DNA from: an uncultured Chloroflexota bacterium
GTDB lineage: Bacteria > Chloroflexota > Chloroflexia > Chloroflexales > Roseiflexaceae
Assembly: GCA_937876225.1 (NCBI GenBank)
Contig: CALFIC010000078.1
Span: forward strand, 36,694 to 100,693
Direction of reading: 5' to 3'
DNA length: 64,000 nucleotides
Shown: positions 26,661 to 35,580 of the stretch, one piece after another
How the letters are laid out: every line of letters starts with the position of its first letter
Position numbering within the stretch: position 1 is the first letter of the stretch
Notes under the pieces: model-generated
The model's input: the letters and a program-made list of their open reading frames with translations, nothing else
What the model was told of the DNA's origin: nothing
Database searches by the model: none
Translations under genes and position numbers: made by a program

Positions 26661-28499
26661 CTAATCGTCGTTTTGCATGGCCATTTCGCGGCGCTTCTGG
26701 TCACGTTTGCGTTCTTCTTGGTTGAGCAAGCGTTTGCGCAAGCGGTAGTTCTTGGGGGTGACTTCGAGCAATTCATCGTCACCGAGGTATTCGACGGCGT
26801 CGTCAAGGCTCAAATTGCGTGGCGTTTCGAGGCGTAATGAATCATCGGCACCCGACGAACGCATGTTGGTCAAATGCTTCTTTTTGCAGCAATTGACTTC
26901 AAGGTCACGTTCACGGATGTGTTGACCGATAATCATGCCTTCATACACTTCAATACCTGCACCGATGAATAGTTGACCGCGCTCTTGGGCACCGAACAGA
27001 CCAAAGGTTGTGGTCATGCCGGATTCTGAGGCGACCAGTGAACCCAAAGCACGAGTGCTGATTTCACCCATCATGGGTTGGTATTCGAGGAACAACGCAT
27101 TGAGCTGGCCTTCACCACGTGATGCCGTCATAAATTGTTGGCGGAAGCCCAACAACCCGCGGGTTGGCACGTGGAAGGTGAGGTTGACGGTACCGTCTTC
27201 ACGGTAGCTCATATCGCGCATTTGACCACGGCGTTGACCGAGCAATTCGATGACGGTGCCTTGGTATTGTTCAGACACTTCGATTTCGACTTGTTCGACT
27301 GGTTCCATCCGTTGGCCATCAACCAGCTTGAAAATAACTTCGGGACGTGATACTTGGAATTCGTATCCTTCACGGCGCATATTTTCAATCAAAATGGTCA
27401 AGTGCAATTCACCACGACCACTGACCACAAACGCATCTGGCACATCGGTGTCTTCGACACGCAATGCCACGTCGCGGTCACGCTCGGTGTACAAACGATC
27501 ACGGAGCTTACGCGACGTGACGTGCGTTCCTTCGCGGCCCGACAATGGGCTGGTATTGACGCCAAAGGTCATACGGACGGTGGGTTCTTCGACGGCGATG
27601 ATAGGTAGCTGCTCAGCACCAAGCACATCGGCAATCGTGTCGCCAATCATGCCGTCGGCAATGCCGGAGACGGCCATAATTTCGCCCGCTTGGACTTCCT
27701 CGACTTCGGTGCGATTAAGCCCGTTGTAGACGAAGAGTTGAATGATTTTGGCGTTGGTTTGGGTACCATCGTGGGCAAAGCGGATGACTTGCTGGGCCTT
27801 GCGCAACGTACCACGGCGCAGGCGACCCATCATGATTTTGCCACGATAGTCGTCATAAAACGTATTGGTAACCAACATCTGGGCTGATGCTTCGCTATCG
27901 ACATCTGGGGCAGGGATGGTTTCGACGATAGCATCAAACAATGGCTCGAGCGTCTCGGCCAAATTGTTGAAGTCAGTCCCTGCGATGCCATTGATGGCAC
28001 TGGCAAAAATTACTGGGAAATCGGCTTGATCATCGCTAGCACCTAATTCAACGAACAAATCGAATGTTTCGTTGACTACCCATTCAGGGCGGGCATTGGG
28101 GCGGTCGATTTTGTTGACCACGACGATGGCTTTGTGGCCAGCAAGCAAGGCTTTACGCAACACAAAGCGGGTTTGGGGCATGGGGCCATCGACGGCATCG
28201 ACCAACAACAACACACCATCGACCATATTCATGACCCGCTCGACTTCGCCACCGAAGTCTGCGTGGCCAGGGGTGTCAACGATGTTGATTTTGGTGCCCT
28301 TGTAAACCACTGCCGTGTTTTTGGCCATGATGGTGATACCACGCTCGCGCTCGAGATCATTTGAGTCCATGACTCGTTCACTGACCTGTTGGTTTTCGCG
28401 GAATGTGCGTGATTGACGGAGTAGCCCATCGACAAGGGTGGTTTTGCCATGGTCTACGTGCGCAATGATAGCAATATTGCGCAAATCGGATCGCTTCAT
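26661..28499 (-). CDS. typA: Ribosome-associated GTPase TypA/BipA
   Basis: A 612-residue translational GTPase. G1 is AHVDHGKT (residues 13-20), G2 lies in ERGITI, G3 is DTPGHADFGGEV and G4 is NKIDRPNARP. EF-G-like domains follow, and the BipA-specific C-terminal part has RGLLGFRQQFMTASRGEG and the basic segment NCCKKKHLTNMRSSGADD. BipA binds 70S ribosomes and helps large-subunit assembly under cold or stress. The ATG at 28499 follows GGAG; an in-frame start at 28562 would add 21 residues with no ribosome site. It borders the candidate replication origin and is read away from it. Confidence 0.97.
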   Translation of the reverse strand: MKRSDLRNIAIIAHVDHGKTTLVDGLLRQSRTFRENQQVSERVMDSNDLERERGITIMAKNTAVVYKGTKINIVDTPGHADFGGEVERVMNMVDGVLLLVDAVDGPMPQTRFVLRKALLAGHKAIVVVNKIDRPNARPEWVVNETFDLFVELGASDDQADFPVIFASAINGIAGTDFNNLAETLEPLFDAIVETIPAPDVDSEASAQMLVTNTFYDDYRGKIMMGRLRRGTLRKAQQVIRFAHDGTQTNAKIIQLFVYNGLNRTEVEEVQAGEIMAVSGIADGMIGDTIADVLGAEQLPIIAVEEPTVRMTFGVNTSPLSGREGTHVTSRKLRDRLYTERDRDVALRVEDTDVPDAFVVSGRGELHLTILIENMRREGYEFQVSRPEVIFKLVDGQRMEPVEQVEIEVSEQYQGTVIELLGQRRGQMRDMSYREDGTVNLTFHVPTRGLLGFRQQFMTASRGEGQLNALFLEYQPMMGEISTRALGSLVASESGMTTTFGLFGAQERGQLFIGAGIEVYEGMIIGQHIRERDLEVNCCKKKHLTNMRSSGADDSLRLETPRNLSLDDAVEYLGDDELLEVTPKNYRLRKRLLNQEERKRDQKRREMAMQNDD

Positions 28500-28619
28500 G
28501 ATTTCTCCATAGGTAACATACCAAACGCCTCGACCAATGGTCGGGGCGCATCGATGCAACACACAACTATGTATAGTGTACCACGTTTTGGGTGATTACA
28601 AATTGATTTGATTCATCCA

Positions 28620-29030
28620 CATAGTCCACGGGTTATACACATTTTATAATGACACTATTGATTGTTTTTCAAAAATAGTGCGCAATTACAACGTATCTTT
28701 AGGTGATTCTTGATTACGCTGTATGGTTATATAAGATAAATCATTAATTTATATAAGAAACCGTCGTAACACTAGGGATTGTGGATATGTTGATAACTGT
28801 TTTTTTTGGTGATTGGAATCACTAAAGCCGTCGTGGATAATCCGTGGACGCTTATCCACAGGTCGTACACGCAAAAAAAAAGGGCTGAAATTCATCAACA
28901 TTTAATACACCAACGTACACCGCTTATCCACACCGTTCTCCACATTTCCTGTGGATAAGCCAAAAAGGCAAAAAAAGTATCCACCTGCTATCCCATATCT
29001 CTCCACGAGTTATCCACCGCTTATACACGG
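28620..29030. other. oriC: Candidate chromosomal replication origin (DnaA-box cluster with AT-rich element)
   Basis: The non-coding gap 28500-29137 between typA and the DUF151 gene contains a cluster of DnaA boxes. Perfect TTATCCACA copies are at 28852-28860 (+), 28924-28932 (+) and 28950-28958 (-). TTATACACA is at 28633-28641 (+). Single-mismatch copies are at 28780-28788 (-), 28832-28840 (-), 29010-29018 (+) and 29021-29029 (+). An AT-rich stretch with ATATAAG repeats (about 28726-28760) is a fitting unwinding element. The + strand changes from C-rich to G-rich across this region, and genes on both sides mostly point away from it. No dnaA or dnaN gene is beside it. The cluster is seen directly; origin function is inferred. 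Confidence 0.8.
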
Positions 29031-29085
29031 CATAAGTGTCAATAAAATAGCGCGTATATGCAATGAAACATAGATTGAGACAAAG

Positions 29086-29118
29086 AAAAGCCGCACCATA
29101 TTATTGGTGCGGCTTTTT
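29086..29118 (-). terminator. Terminator after the DUF151 gene
   Basis: The 13-bp perfect stem AAAAGCCGCACCA / TGGTGCGGCTTTT has a TATTAT loop and an A/T tract on both sides. It follows the minus-strand gene's stop at 29138 and would shield the origin region from transcription. Confidence 0.88.
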
Positions 29119-29137
29119 CGAAACGAGGAATTAACGA

Positions 29138-29710
29138 CTACTCGGGTTTGTTTTTGTTTTTGTCGTCATCGTTATCAAGCGAGTTAATGAAGTCACGAAA
29201 AAGCGACAAGGTATCGTCGCTGGTGGCAGGTTCTGTTGCTGGTGTCTCATCTTCGTCACGTACGGTGCTCCCTGAAGAGCGGAACAACGGGACGTCTTGT
29301 TGTTCGTCAGTATCGAATGGGACACTCGATTGATCAAAGACGTGGGGGGCAACAAAAATAGGCACATTCGCACGCAGTGCGAGAGCGATGGCATCACTTG
29401 AACGCGCATCGATTTCGATCGGACCGGTTGGTGTTGTTGCGATTATTCGCGCAAAAAATGTCGTATCTTGGATGTCGTTGATGATGACATGCTCGATATT
29501 GGCGTGAAGTTCTTGAAAAACGGTATTGAGCAAATCATGCGTCATTGGTCGACTTGGCGTTAAGCTTTGTAATACAAACGAAATTGCATCTGCTTCGAAT
29601 TGACCAATCCAAATTGGCAAATAGCGCCGACTGTCGGATTCACGCAACACGACCACACGATTTTGCGTGAGCAAACTTACCCGCACGCTATCGACAGTGA
29701 CTCGTATCAT
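29138..29710 (-). CDS. Bifunctional nuclease family protein (DUF151)
   Basis: A 190-residue protein. The first about 135 residues form the DUF151/BFN domain: MIRVTVDSVRVSL, RYLPIWIGQFEADAI, RPMTHDLLNTVFQELHA and IEIDARSSDAIALALRANVPIF (the D-A-R-S-S-D-A-I signature). The remainder is an acidic tail ending in Lys/Asn/Asp. Family members show RNase and DNase activity in plants, and many bacterial ones are uncharacterised. The ATG at 29710 follows AAAGGAAACGC. It is a single gene facing the candidate origin. Confidence 0.9.
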   Translation of the reverse strand: MIRVTVDSVRVSLLTQNRVVVLRESDSRRYLPIWIGQFEADAISFVLQSLTPSRPMTHDLLNTVFQELHANIEHVIINDIQDTTFFARIIATTPTGPIEIDARSSDAIALALRANVPIFVAPHVFDQSSVPFDTDEQQDVPLFRSSGSTVRDEDETPATEPATSDDTLSLFRDFINSLDNDDDKNKNKPE

Positions 29711-29842
29711 TGCGTTTCCTTTCATCTACAGCATAAACGTTAATACTTATATAATACACGTGTTTTGCCATGAGTGGGGGAAATTTGTTTTGTCCTAAGG
29801 ATATTTGTATGAGATACCCCAAATCTGATTCATTTGGTAGAG

Positions 29843-29871
29843 TTGACACTGCTATACTTGCGTCGTATGAT
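29843..29871 (+). promoter_or_regulatory. Strong sigma-70-type promoter for the LysM/M23 peptidase-murJ operon
   Basis: A perfect -35 TTGACA (29843-29848) and -10 TATGAT (29866-29871) are separated by exactly 17 bases. Transcription would begin near 29878, leaving a leader of about 26 bases without an obvious ribosome site before the ATG at 29904. Confidence 0.78.
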
Positions 29872-29903
29872 GGCGTTGTTATTGTGATTGTAATGCGATT
29901 CAA

Positions 29904-31442
29904 ATGATTATTCCTAAGACAGCTTCACCAGTAATCATGAGCTGGTTTCTTTCGTTACGCCGTAGTGAAATAGCGGTGCGTCAGGTCATATGGAACGTCA
30001 TCAATGCGTTGCCATTGCCGGTTGCAACCAAACAACGCATAGCACCGTTTATTCAACGCGAAAACGCCCAAGCCCAAGTCGTGGCACTCCGCTCTGCGCG
30101 GGCAGTGTTGATGGGGCAACCAGGGCAAAGCGCCAATGCAGCGGCGCCGTTTTTGGTGCCAGCAACCAATGAAGTATTTGTGGTTGATGCGTTGCTTGAT
30201 CCCCATGTTGCCGGGCATATTACCATCGCTATTATTGTCGGTATGATACTTGTATTTGGCAATAGTATTATCGAAAATAGCGGATTACAAGGCAAAGATC
30301 GCCCAGGGATGAACCAAAAATCAGGGACTGATATGACCATCGAAATCGATGCACCTTTACCCCAAGTCATGAGTGCATCCGAGTTAACCGTGCCCCAAAT
30401 GGTGACACCGCTGCCTAGCGCTGCACCACCCTATTTGTTTTATCATCGCATTCAACCAAATGATACGTTGGGGATAATTGCTGCCGAATACAATATGAGC
30501 CCGCGAGTCTTGTTTTGGGCAAATGGATTGCAGAACGGTCGCGTATTTATTGTAGGGAGTACATTGCGCATTCCACGCTTGCCTGGAGTATCGCATACGG
30601 TTGTCGAAAAAGACACGATAGCATCGATTGCCGAACAATATGGCGTTAAAACAGAGGCAATCACATTATTTCGACCGAATCGTGTTCATCAAAACGAAGA
30701 CTTAACTGTCGGCAAAGAAATTTTTATTCCATATGCGGTGCCGGAATACCCCCAATCTATCATCAACAAGTATGGTGGCGTGGATGGTGTGGCCACCATG
30801 GAAGCTATCGAGACGGTCACCGTACTCCAAGACGAAACCAATGTGCGTAATGGTCCAGGCCGCGCATTCGACAAAGTAGGCACAGCGCGGCTGGGACAAC
30901 GACTCATCCCGATAGCGCGCTATGGGAGCTGGGTCAAACTCGAACTCAACCCGGGTGAAATTGGCTGGATTAAAGGTGCACTCCTCGGAATGTCTGATGG
31001 GCTAGTCAGTGGTTTACCGACTGCGACCAATGTGCCCTGGCCACCACCGCGCTGGACGTGGCCGACTACTGGCCAATTAACCTCGCCGTTTGGGTGGCGT
31101 ACTCAACCCATGTATATGTTTCATAATGGTATCGACTTTGCCAATGCTGCCGGTACACCCATTTATGCGGCCCGGTATGGTCGCGTATTTGAAGCGGGCT
31201 GGTGTAGTGGCTTTGGGTATTGTGTGCGCATTGATCATGGTGGTGGTGTGGTGTCGATTTATGGACACATGCTCAAAAAACCCGTGGTGCACGTCGGTGA
31301 CATTGTCGATATGGGTGATTTAATCGGGTTGATGGGGAGTACCTATGACGCCGCAGGTGGTGGGTATTCTACCGGAGTCCATTTGCATTTGACCATCAAA
31401 ATCAATGGCAAATATGTTGACCCGCTCAAGTATCTTCCCTAA
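29904..31442 (+). CDS. Cell-wall M23 endopeptidase with two LysM and one SH3 domain
   Basis: A 512-residue protein: an N-terminal cytosolic part, one membrane helix (about 94-115, HITIAIIVGMILVFGNSII), two LysM domains (about 178-225 and 230-280), an SH3b domain (about 306-370, NVRNGPGRAFDKVG) and a C-terminal M23 (lysostaphin-type) peptidase. Zinc ligands and catalytic residues are intact: HNGIDFA (about 406), YGHM and GVHLHLTI. It should cleave peptide cross-links of peptidoglycan outside the membrane. murJ follows after 12 bases, so the two form a wall-synthesis/remodelling unit. A later ATG at 29937 is an alternative start; neither has a good ribosome site. Confidence 0.92.
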   Translation: MIIPKTASPVIMSWFLSLRRSEIAVRQVIWNVINALPLPVATKQRIAPFIQRENAQAQVVALRSARAVLMGQPGQSANAAAPFLVPATNEVFVVDALLDPHVAGHITIAIIVGMILVFGNSIIENSGLQGKDRPGMNQKSGTDMTIEIDAPLPQVMSASELTVPQMVTPLPSAAPPYLFYHRIQPNDTLGIIAAEYNMSPRVLFWANGLQNGRVFIVGSTLRIPRLPGVSHTVVEKDTIASIAEQYGVKTEAITLFRPNRVHQNEDLTVGKEIFIPYAVPEYPQSIINKYGGVDGVATMEAIETVTVLQDETNVRNGPGRAFDKVGTARLGQRLIPIARYGSWVKLELNPGEIGWIKGALLGMSDGLVSGLPTATNVPWPPPRWTWPTTGQLTSPFGWRTQPMYMFHNGIDFANAAGTPIYAARYGRVFEAGWCSGFGYCVRIDHGGGVVSIYGHMLKKPVVHVGDIVDMGDLIGLMGSTYDAAGGGYSTGVHLHLTIKINGKYVDPLKYLP

Positions 31443-31454
31443 ATCAAAGGATAA

Positions 31455-33026
31455 ATGGTGACAACGCAACATCCAATGGGGCGGCGCATTGCGCTGGCCG
31501 CAATGTTAATCGCTGTTGGTAGTATTACGAGCCGCCTAATCGGAGTCATCCGTGAGGCGGTTTTTGCCGCCACCTTTGGTCGAGGCAATGAACTAGCCGC
31601 CTTTACGGCTGCTGCCACCATTCCAACCCTTGTCTATGACTTATTGTTGAGTGGTGCCTTGAGTGCAGCGCTGGTGCCGGTATTTAGCCGCGTCGTCCAA
31701 CAGCCCGAAGTGCGTGATGCCTTGGTGTCGCGGGTACTCAGCTTGATGATCGTCGTTGTCAGCGGCATCATATTGCCGTTGTTGTGGTTGGCCCCCCAAG
31801 TCGTCCAATTGTTGGCCGGTGGGTTTGATGCAAATTTGCAAGAATTAACTACCACCATGGTGCGCTGGATGTTGTTTGCGGTGCCGTGTATGGTGGTCGC
31901 TGGGGTGATGACGGCGGTGCTCCAAGCCCAACAACAATTCGTCCTGCCCGCCTTCGCCACGAGTATTTTTAACATAGGAATTATTATTGCGGCGGTGATA
32001 TTGGCGCCATGGCTGGGCCCAATCGCCTTGGCGATTGGCATGGTGTTGGGGGCGGCGTTGCAAGTGGCCTTGCAATATTATGGGTTGCGCAATAGCAAAT
32101 TAACCTGGCGCACCGATTGGCGCGACCCGTCAATCCGCGAAATGCTACGGTTGTATGCGCCAGTGGCACTAGGGATGGGATTTTCGGCAATCGGGACGCT
32201 CATCGACCGCCGCTATGCCACGGACTTTGGCGCCCAAGTATTGCCGACGATGCGCTATGCTACCACCCTCATCCAATTTCCGTTGGGGTTAGTAGCGGCG
32301 GCAGTGTCGACGGCGATTTTGCCGTCACTGGCGCGCTTAAGCGACAGCAAATCGCTCGAGCAGTTCCGTAGTACCGTTGGGACGGCCTTGACGGTGGTGA
32401 TTGCCTTGATTGTGCCAGCTAGTGTGGTGTTGTGGTTGATTCGTGTGCCACTCACCGCGCTGATTTTGCAACGTCAGGCTTTTAATGTGGCAGATACCCA
32501 AGCCGTTGCCAATACACTCATGTACTACATTCCTGGGTTGCCAGCTGCGGCCATTGATCAGATTTTGTTGTTTGCCTGTTATGCCCGCGGCCGCACCCTG
32601 GCACCGAATTTGGTACAAGGTGGTGCCATCATCGCCTATGTGCTGGGGGTGTGGTTGGTGATGCCGTGGCTTGGCCATAGTGCCGAGACCTTGGCGATGG
32701 CCAATTCCATCCAATGGATTGCCCACATGCTCTTGATGGCACTCTTGTGCCAGCAGCAATTCGATTTACGCGGGTTGGCTGTTGGTCAGACCTTGGTATT
32801 GTGTGTGATGGCAGCAGCCGTCACGTGGGTGACGGTGCAAGCGGTGATGACCGTGGTGGTGATTTCGCAGGTTTTTGTCCAAGTAATCGTAATTGCCGGC
32901 TTAACCGGGGTAGTCTACCTGGTCGTGGCTTGGTTACTCGGTATTACCCCGGTATTGTTTGCGGCAGATTTGATTCGCCAACGAATCACCGCCGTGATTA
33001 TGCGCGTGCGGCCAACGCCGCCGTAA
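31455..33026 (+). CDS. murJ: Lipid II flippase MurJ
   Basis: A 523-residue membrane protein with about 14 helices of the MOP exporter superfamily. The N-terminal part shows the MurJ pattern SITSRLIGVIREAVFAATFGRGNELAAF, and later GMGFSAIGTLIDRRYATDFG and RYATTLIQFPLGLVAAAVSTAILPSLARLS. MurJ flips lipid II to the outer face of the membrane for peptidoglycan synthesis. The + strand is strongly G/T-rich here. The 3' end overlaps the convergent Nudix gene by 29 bases. Confidence 0.95.
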   Translation: MVTTQHPMGRRIALAAMLIAVGSITSRLIGVIREAVFAATFGRGNELAAFTAAATIPTLVYDLLLSGALSAALVPVFSRVVQQPEVRDALVSRVLSLMIVVVSGIILPLLWLAPQVVQLLAGGFDANLQELTTTMVRWMLFAVPCMVVAGVMTAVLQAQQQFVLPAFATSIFNIGIIIAAVILAPWLGPIALAIGMVLGAALQVALQYYGLRNSKLTWRTDWRDPSIREMLRLYAPVALGMGFSAIGTLIDRRYATDFGAQVLPTMRYATTLIQFPLGLVAAAVSTAILPSLARLSDSKSLEQFRSTVGTALTVVIALIVPASVVLWLIRVPLTALILQRQAFNVADTQAVANTLMYYIPGLPAAAIDQILLFACYARGRTLAPNLVQGGAIIAYVLGVWLVMPWLGHSAETLAMANSIQWIAHMLLMALLCQQQFDLRGLAVGQTLVLCVMAAAVTWVTVQAVMTVVVISQVFVQVIVIAGLTGVVYLVVAWLLGITPVLFAADLIRQRITAVIMRVRPTPP

Positions 33027-33414
33027 GCACGGCTTTCATTTGGTCATAGCTCAGTAATTCGTGTGCCGTGGCGGCATCGACCCAACGGTAATCACTAATC
33101 CCTTCGCTGGCTTGGAGGGTGACGGTAGTTTGGGTCGTATTCATCACAAAAAAATCGACCTGTTTGGGGAGCGTACGTCCTTTTTTGACCACATCATAGT
33201 AAATAGTTTGCACTAGCGCCCCTAATTCACCTTGAATTCCGGTTTCTTCGTATACCTCACGGACCGCGGCCTCGGCGCTGGTTTCGCCTGCTTCGAGGTG
33301 CCCTTTGGGGAACGTCCATTGGCCGTATTGATCAAAAATCACTAAAATGCGGAGCCCGTCTGGGGTCGCATTGAAAATCACACAGCCAGCGGCGTGGGGA
33401 GCCGTATCGCGCAT
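32998..33414 (-). CDS. Nudix hydrolase
   Basis: A 138-residue Nudix protein. The box GHLEAGETSAEAAVREVYEETG matches G-x5-E-x7-R-E-U-x-E-E-x-G-U in full. The family hydrolyses nucleoside diphosphates linked to another moiety, such as damaged nucleotides, Ap4A or NADH. The small size and FPKGHLEAGE context resemble diadenosine polyphosphate or RNA-cap type members. GAGGAAGC precedes the ATG. Its end overlaps murJ on the other strand by 29 bases. Confidence 0.92.
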   Translation of the reverse strand: MRDTAPHAAGCVIFNATPDGLRILVIFDQYGQWTFPKGHLEAGETSAEAAVREVYEETGIQGELGALVQTIYYDVVKKGRTLPKQVDFFVMNTTQTTVTLQASEGISDYRWVDAATAHELLSYDQMKAVLTAALAARA

Positions 33415-33449
33415 TGCTTCCTCGATTCAGTCGTGATTAGTATAAAAAA

Positions 33450-34334
33450 CTACGGACGCGCAATTAGATTATTCAGCCATTGTTCCATGCTCAAGGTGAA
33501 TTGGGCTAGCGAGGTTTGGCGCGTCCATTCACTAATAGTCGTTAGGTTCCCCGTTGCCAATAACAATCCCATCAGAATCAACAAGGCGCCACTCGCCATA
33601 CTGGTGGTGTGGAGCATGATTTCGCGTCCGGCAATCGTGACGAAGTAGGCTCGCCCTTTGATGAGCTGCCAAAACTTAGAACCGGTGCCGAGTTTACTAA
33701 AAAACGACGCAATGATGATTAATGGCGTCCCTAACCCGAGCGCATAGACAAATGCCAACAAGGCTCCTTGCAGGACGGCAATTCCTTGGGTGGCGAGCAG
33801 GGTCAAAAGGGCGCCGAGGATGGGGCCGACACAGGCGGACCAGCCAAGCGAAAAGGTCGCACCATACAAAAACGACCCTAATACCCCTTGGACCGGGCGG
33901 TCTTGGAGTTGAATGCCACTAAAGCCAATCCCCAAGAAACTAAGTACCCCAAAGCCAATAATCAAAATCCCACCTAGCGTGGTCAAGAGTGACAAATACT
34001 GAAATAAAAAACGACTCAGGGCGGTGGCACTTGCCCCAAACAGCACCATGGTGGTGGCTAGCCCACAAAAGAATGCGATGGACATCAACGTGACATGTTC
34101 TTTTTTGGTCTGAAACGTAAAGGCAAAATAGGCAGGTAGGATTGGTAATGTACACGGTGACAAGAAACTTAATAAGCCGGCCAAAAATGTGACGGGAATC
34201 AATACGCCGATACCGTTTTGGGATGAACTGAGCAATGAATTATTGGGGGTGGTTACAATTATTGCAATCACCGCCACGACAATGACGCCCAAAACCCCCC
34301 ACAACAGCGGTCGCCATGAATTTTTTGTCGTCAT
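33450..34334 (-). CDS. CcdA/DsbD-type thiol-disulfide membrane protein
   Basis: A 294-residue membrane protein: an N-terminal helix, then a DsbD/CcdA core with about six helices. The two redox cysteines occupy the usual places in helix pairs: SFLSPCTLPILPAY and SACVGPILGALLTLL. These proteins carry reducing equivalents from cytosolic thioredoxin across the membrane for cytochrome c maturation or disulfide reduction. The ATG at 34334 follows AAAGGC. An in-frame ATG at 34370 adds 12 residues without support. An extra insert with HTTSMASGALLILMG ends in a final helix. No partner thioredoxin is adjacent. Confidence 0.88.
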   Translation of the reverse strand: MTTKNSWRPLLWGVLGVIVVAVIAIIVTTPNNSLLSSSQNGIGVLIPVTFLAGLLSFLSPCTLPILPAYFAFTFQTKKEHVTLMSIAFFCGLATTMVLFGASATALSRFLFQYLSLLTTLGGILIIGFGVLSFLGIGFSGIQLQDRPVQGVLGSFLYGATFSLGWSACVGPILGALLTLLATQGIAVLQGALLAFVYALGLGTPLIIIASFFSKLGTGSKFWQLIKGRAYFVTIAGREIMLHTTSMASGALLILMGLLLATGNLTTISEWTRQTSLAQFTLSMEQWLNNLIARP

Positions 34335-34401
34335 GTCGAATGCCTTTCTTTGAAAACGAAACAGTAACACGTATAACAGAATTACTTATAATCGCAAACG
34401 A

Positions 34402-35442
34402 TTAGTGGTGCGCAATGATGTGTTGGGCGATATTCATGCCATGTTCCATGGCCAAATGAATTCGACCCAGACCTGCCAATGCGTCTCCGGTGAAGTATAA
34501 CCCATCTGATTGCTCATATGTTTCTAATATGGTCTGGTCGGCTTTGCCATTGGGTTGGGCGTACTTCCAGCCTTGGCGATCAAGCCACAATGGTGATGGT
34601 AGTGCGCTACCGAGCAGTTGATTGAGGCGTGGCATGAGTTCGGTGATAAGTGTTGTTTCATCGGCCTGCCACCAATCATTGCTGGCTGCGGGGGCGAGTT
34701 GGATGGTAATGAGCGTTTGCCCGGCAGGGACGCGGCTAGGATCTTTGTCGTGTTCTAACGCCACCCACGAGAATGGATGTTGGCGGTCGCTATTTACCAT
34801 GGCATAAAACGGGAATTCAATCCGACCATCGAAGGCCATGGTAATGCTCAAACACGGACGATAGTGGGCTGGGGCGAGACCGCTACAGAGGTGGTCAATC
34901 ATGGCTGGATCTAGTTGGCTAGCCTGCAAAATTTCTATGGTTTGCGGTGCCGGTGGCGTAAACAATAGCGCATCTCCATGCGTAATCACGTTGTTTTGGT
35001 CATCGATACAATCATAGCCGGTCGCAGTTTTGACCACATGGTGGAGGCGAGTTTGTAATGACACCGTAAGCTCTTTGGGGGCGAGTAATTTGGCGAGGTA
35101 ATTCATGCCCGAGCGGTAGACCAATTTGGGGGCGTTGTTTTGGGCCGGGTCACCAGCAGATATCTGATTGTACTGGTCAAAAACACCTACTGGTTTGCTG
35201 ATGTCGATGAGTTGATCGTGGGGTAGTGTTTGCGTTAAAAATGCTAATTGGTCGCTATCACTGGTGCGAAAGAATTGGGCACCATGGTCGAAGGTAGCGC
35301 CATTGCGGCGGCGGGTGGCGGCACGCCCTCCGAGCCCGCGGCTTTTTTCGATGCAATGGAGTGCGATGAGGGGGGCTTGTTGGTTGATTGTGTAGGCGGC
35401 CGTGAGCCCACTGACGCCGGCACCGATGATAATAAGCTTCAT
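34402..35442 (-). CDS. Renalase-like FAD-dependent oxidoreductase
   Basis: A 346-residue flavoprotein with the N-terminal dinucleotide motif IIIGAGVSGLTAAY (about residues 5-18) and the second FAD contact EKSRGLGGRAATRRRNGATFDHGAQFF, typical of the renalase/amine-oxidase group. The C-terminal FAD motif is GLYFTGDALAGLGRIHLAMEHG. Bacterial renalase-like enzymes oxidise off-pathway dihydronicotinamide isomers; others desaturate carotenoids or oxidise amines. The sequence favours the renalase side but substrate is not certain. GAGGAAGAT precedes the ATG at 35442. Confidence 0.82.
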   Translation of the reverse strand: MKLIIIGAGVSGLTAAYTINQQAPLIALHCIEKSRGLGGRAATRRRNGATFDHGAQFFRTSDSDQLAFLTQTLPHDQLIDISKPVGVFDQYNQISAGDPAQNNAPKLVYRSGMNYLAKLLAPKELTVSLQTRLHHVVKTATGYDCIDDQNNVITHGDALLFTPPAPQTIEILQASQLDPAMIDHLCSGLAPAHYRPCLSITMAFDGRIEFPFYAMVNSDRQHPFSWVALEHDKDPSRVPAGQTLITIQLAPAASNDWWQADETTLITELMPRLNQLLGSALPSPLWLDRQGWKYAQPNGKADQTILETYEQSDGLYFTGDALAGLGRIHLAMEHGMNIAQHIIAHH

Positions 35443-35580
35443 AAATCTTCCTCTTGCATTATTCAACATATACGATTACAATTATGTAGTATAAGGTCTT
35501 CCTTAATCAACCCCTGACCTCGGCTTAATATCGCGATCACGATAGGACATTCCTATCTACGATTAACGTGGAGTTTGCGT

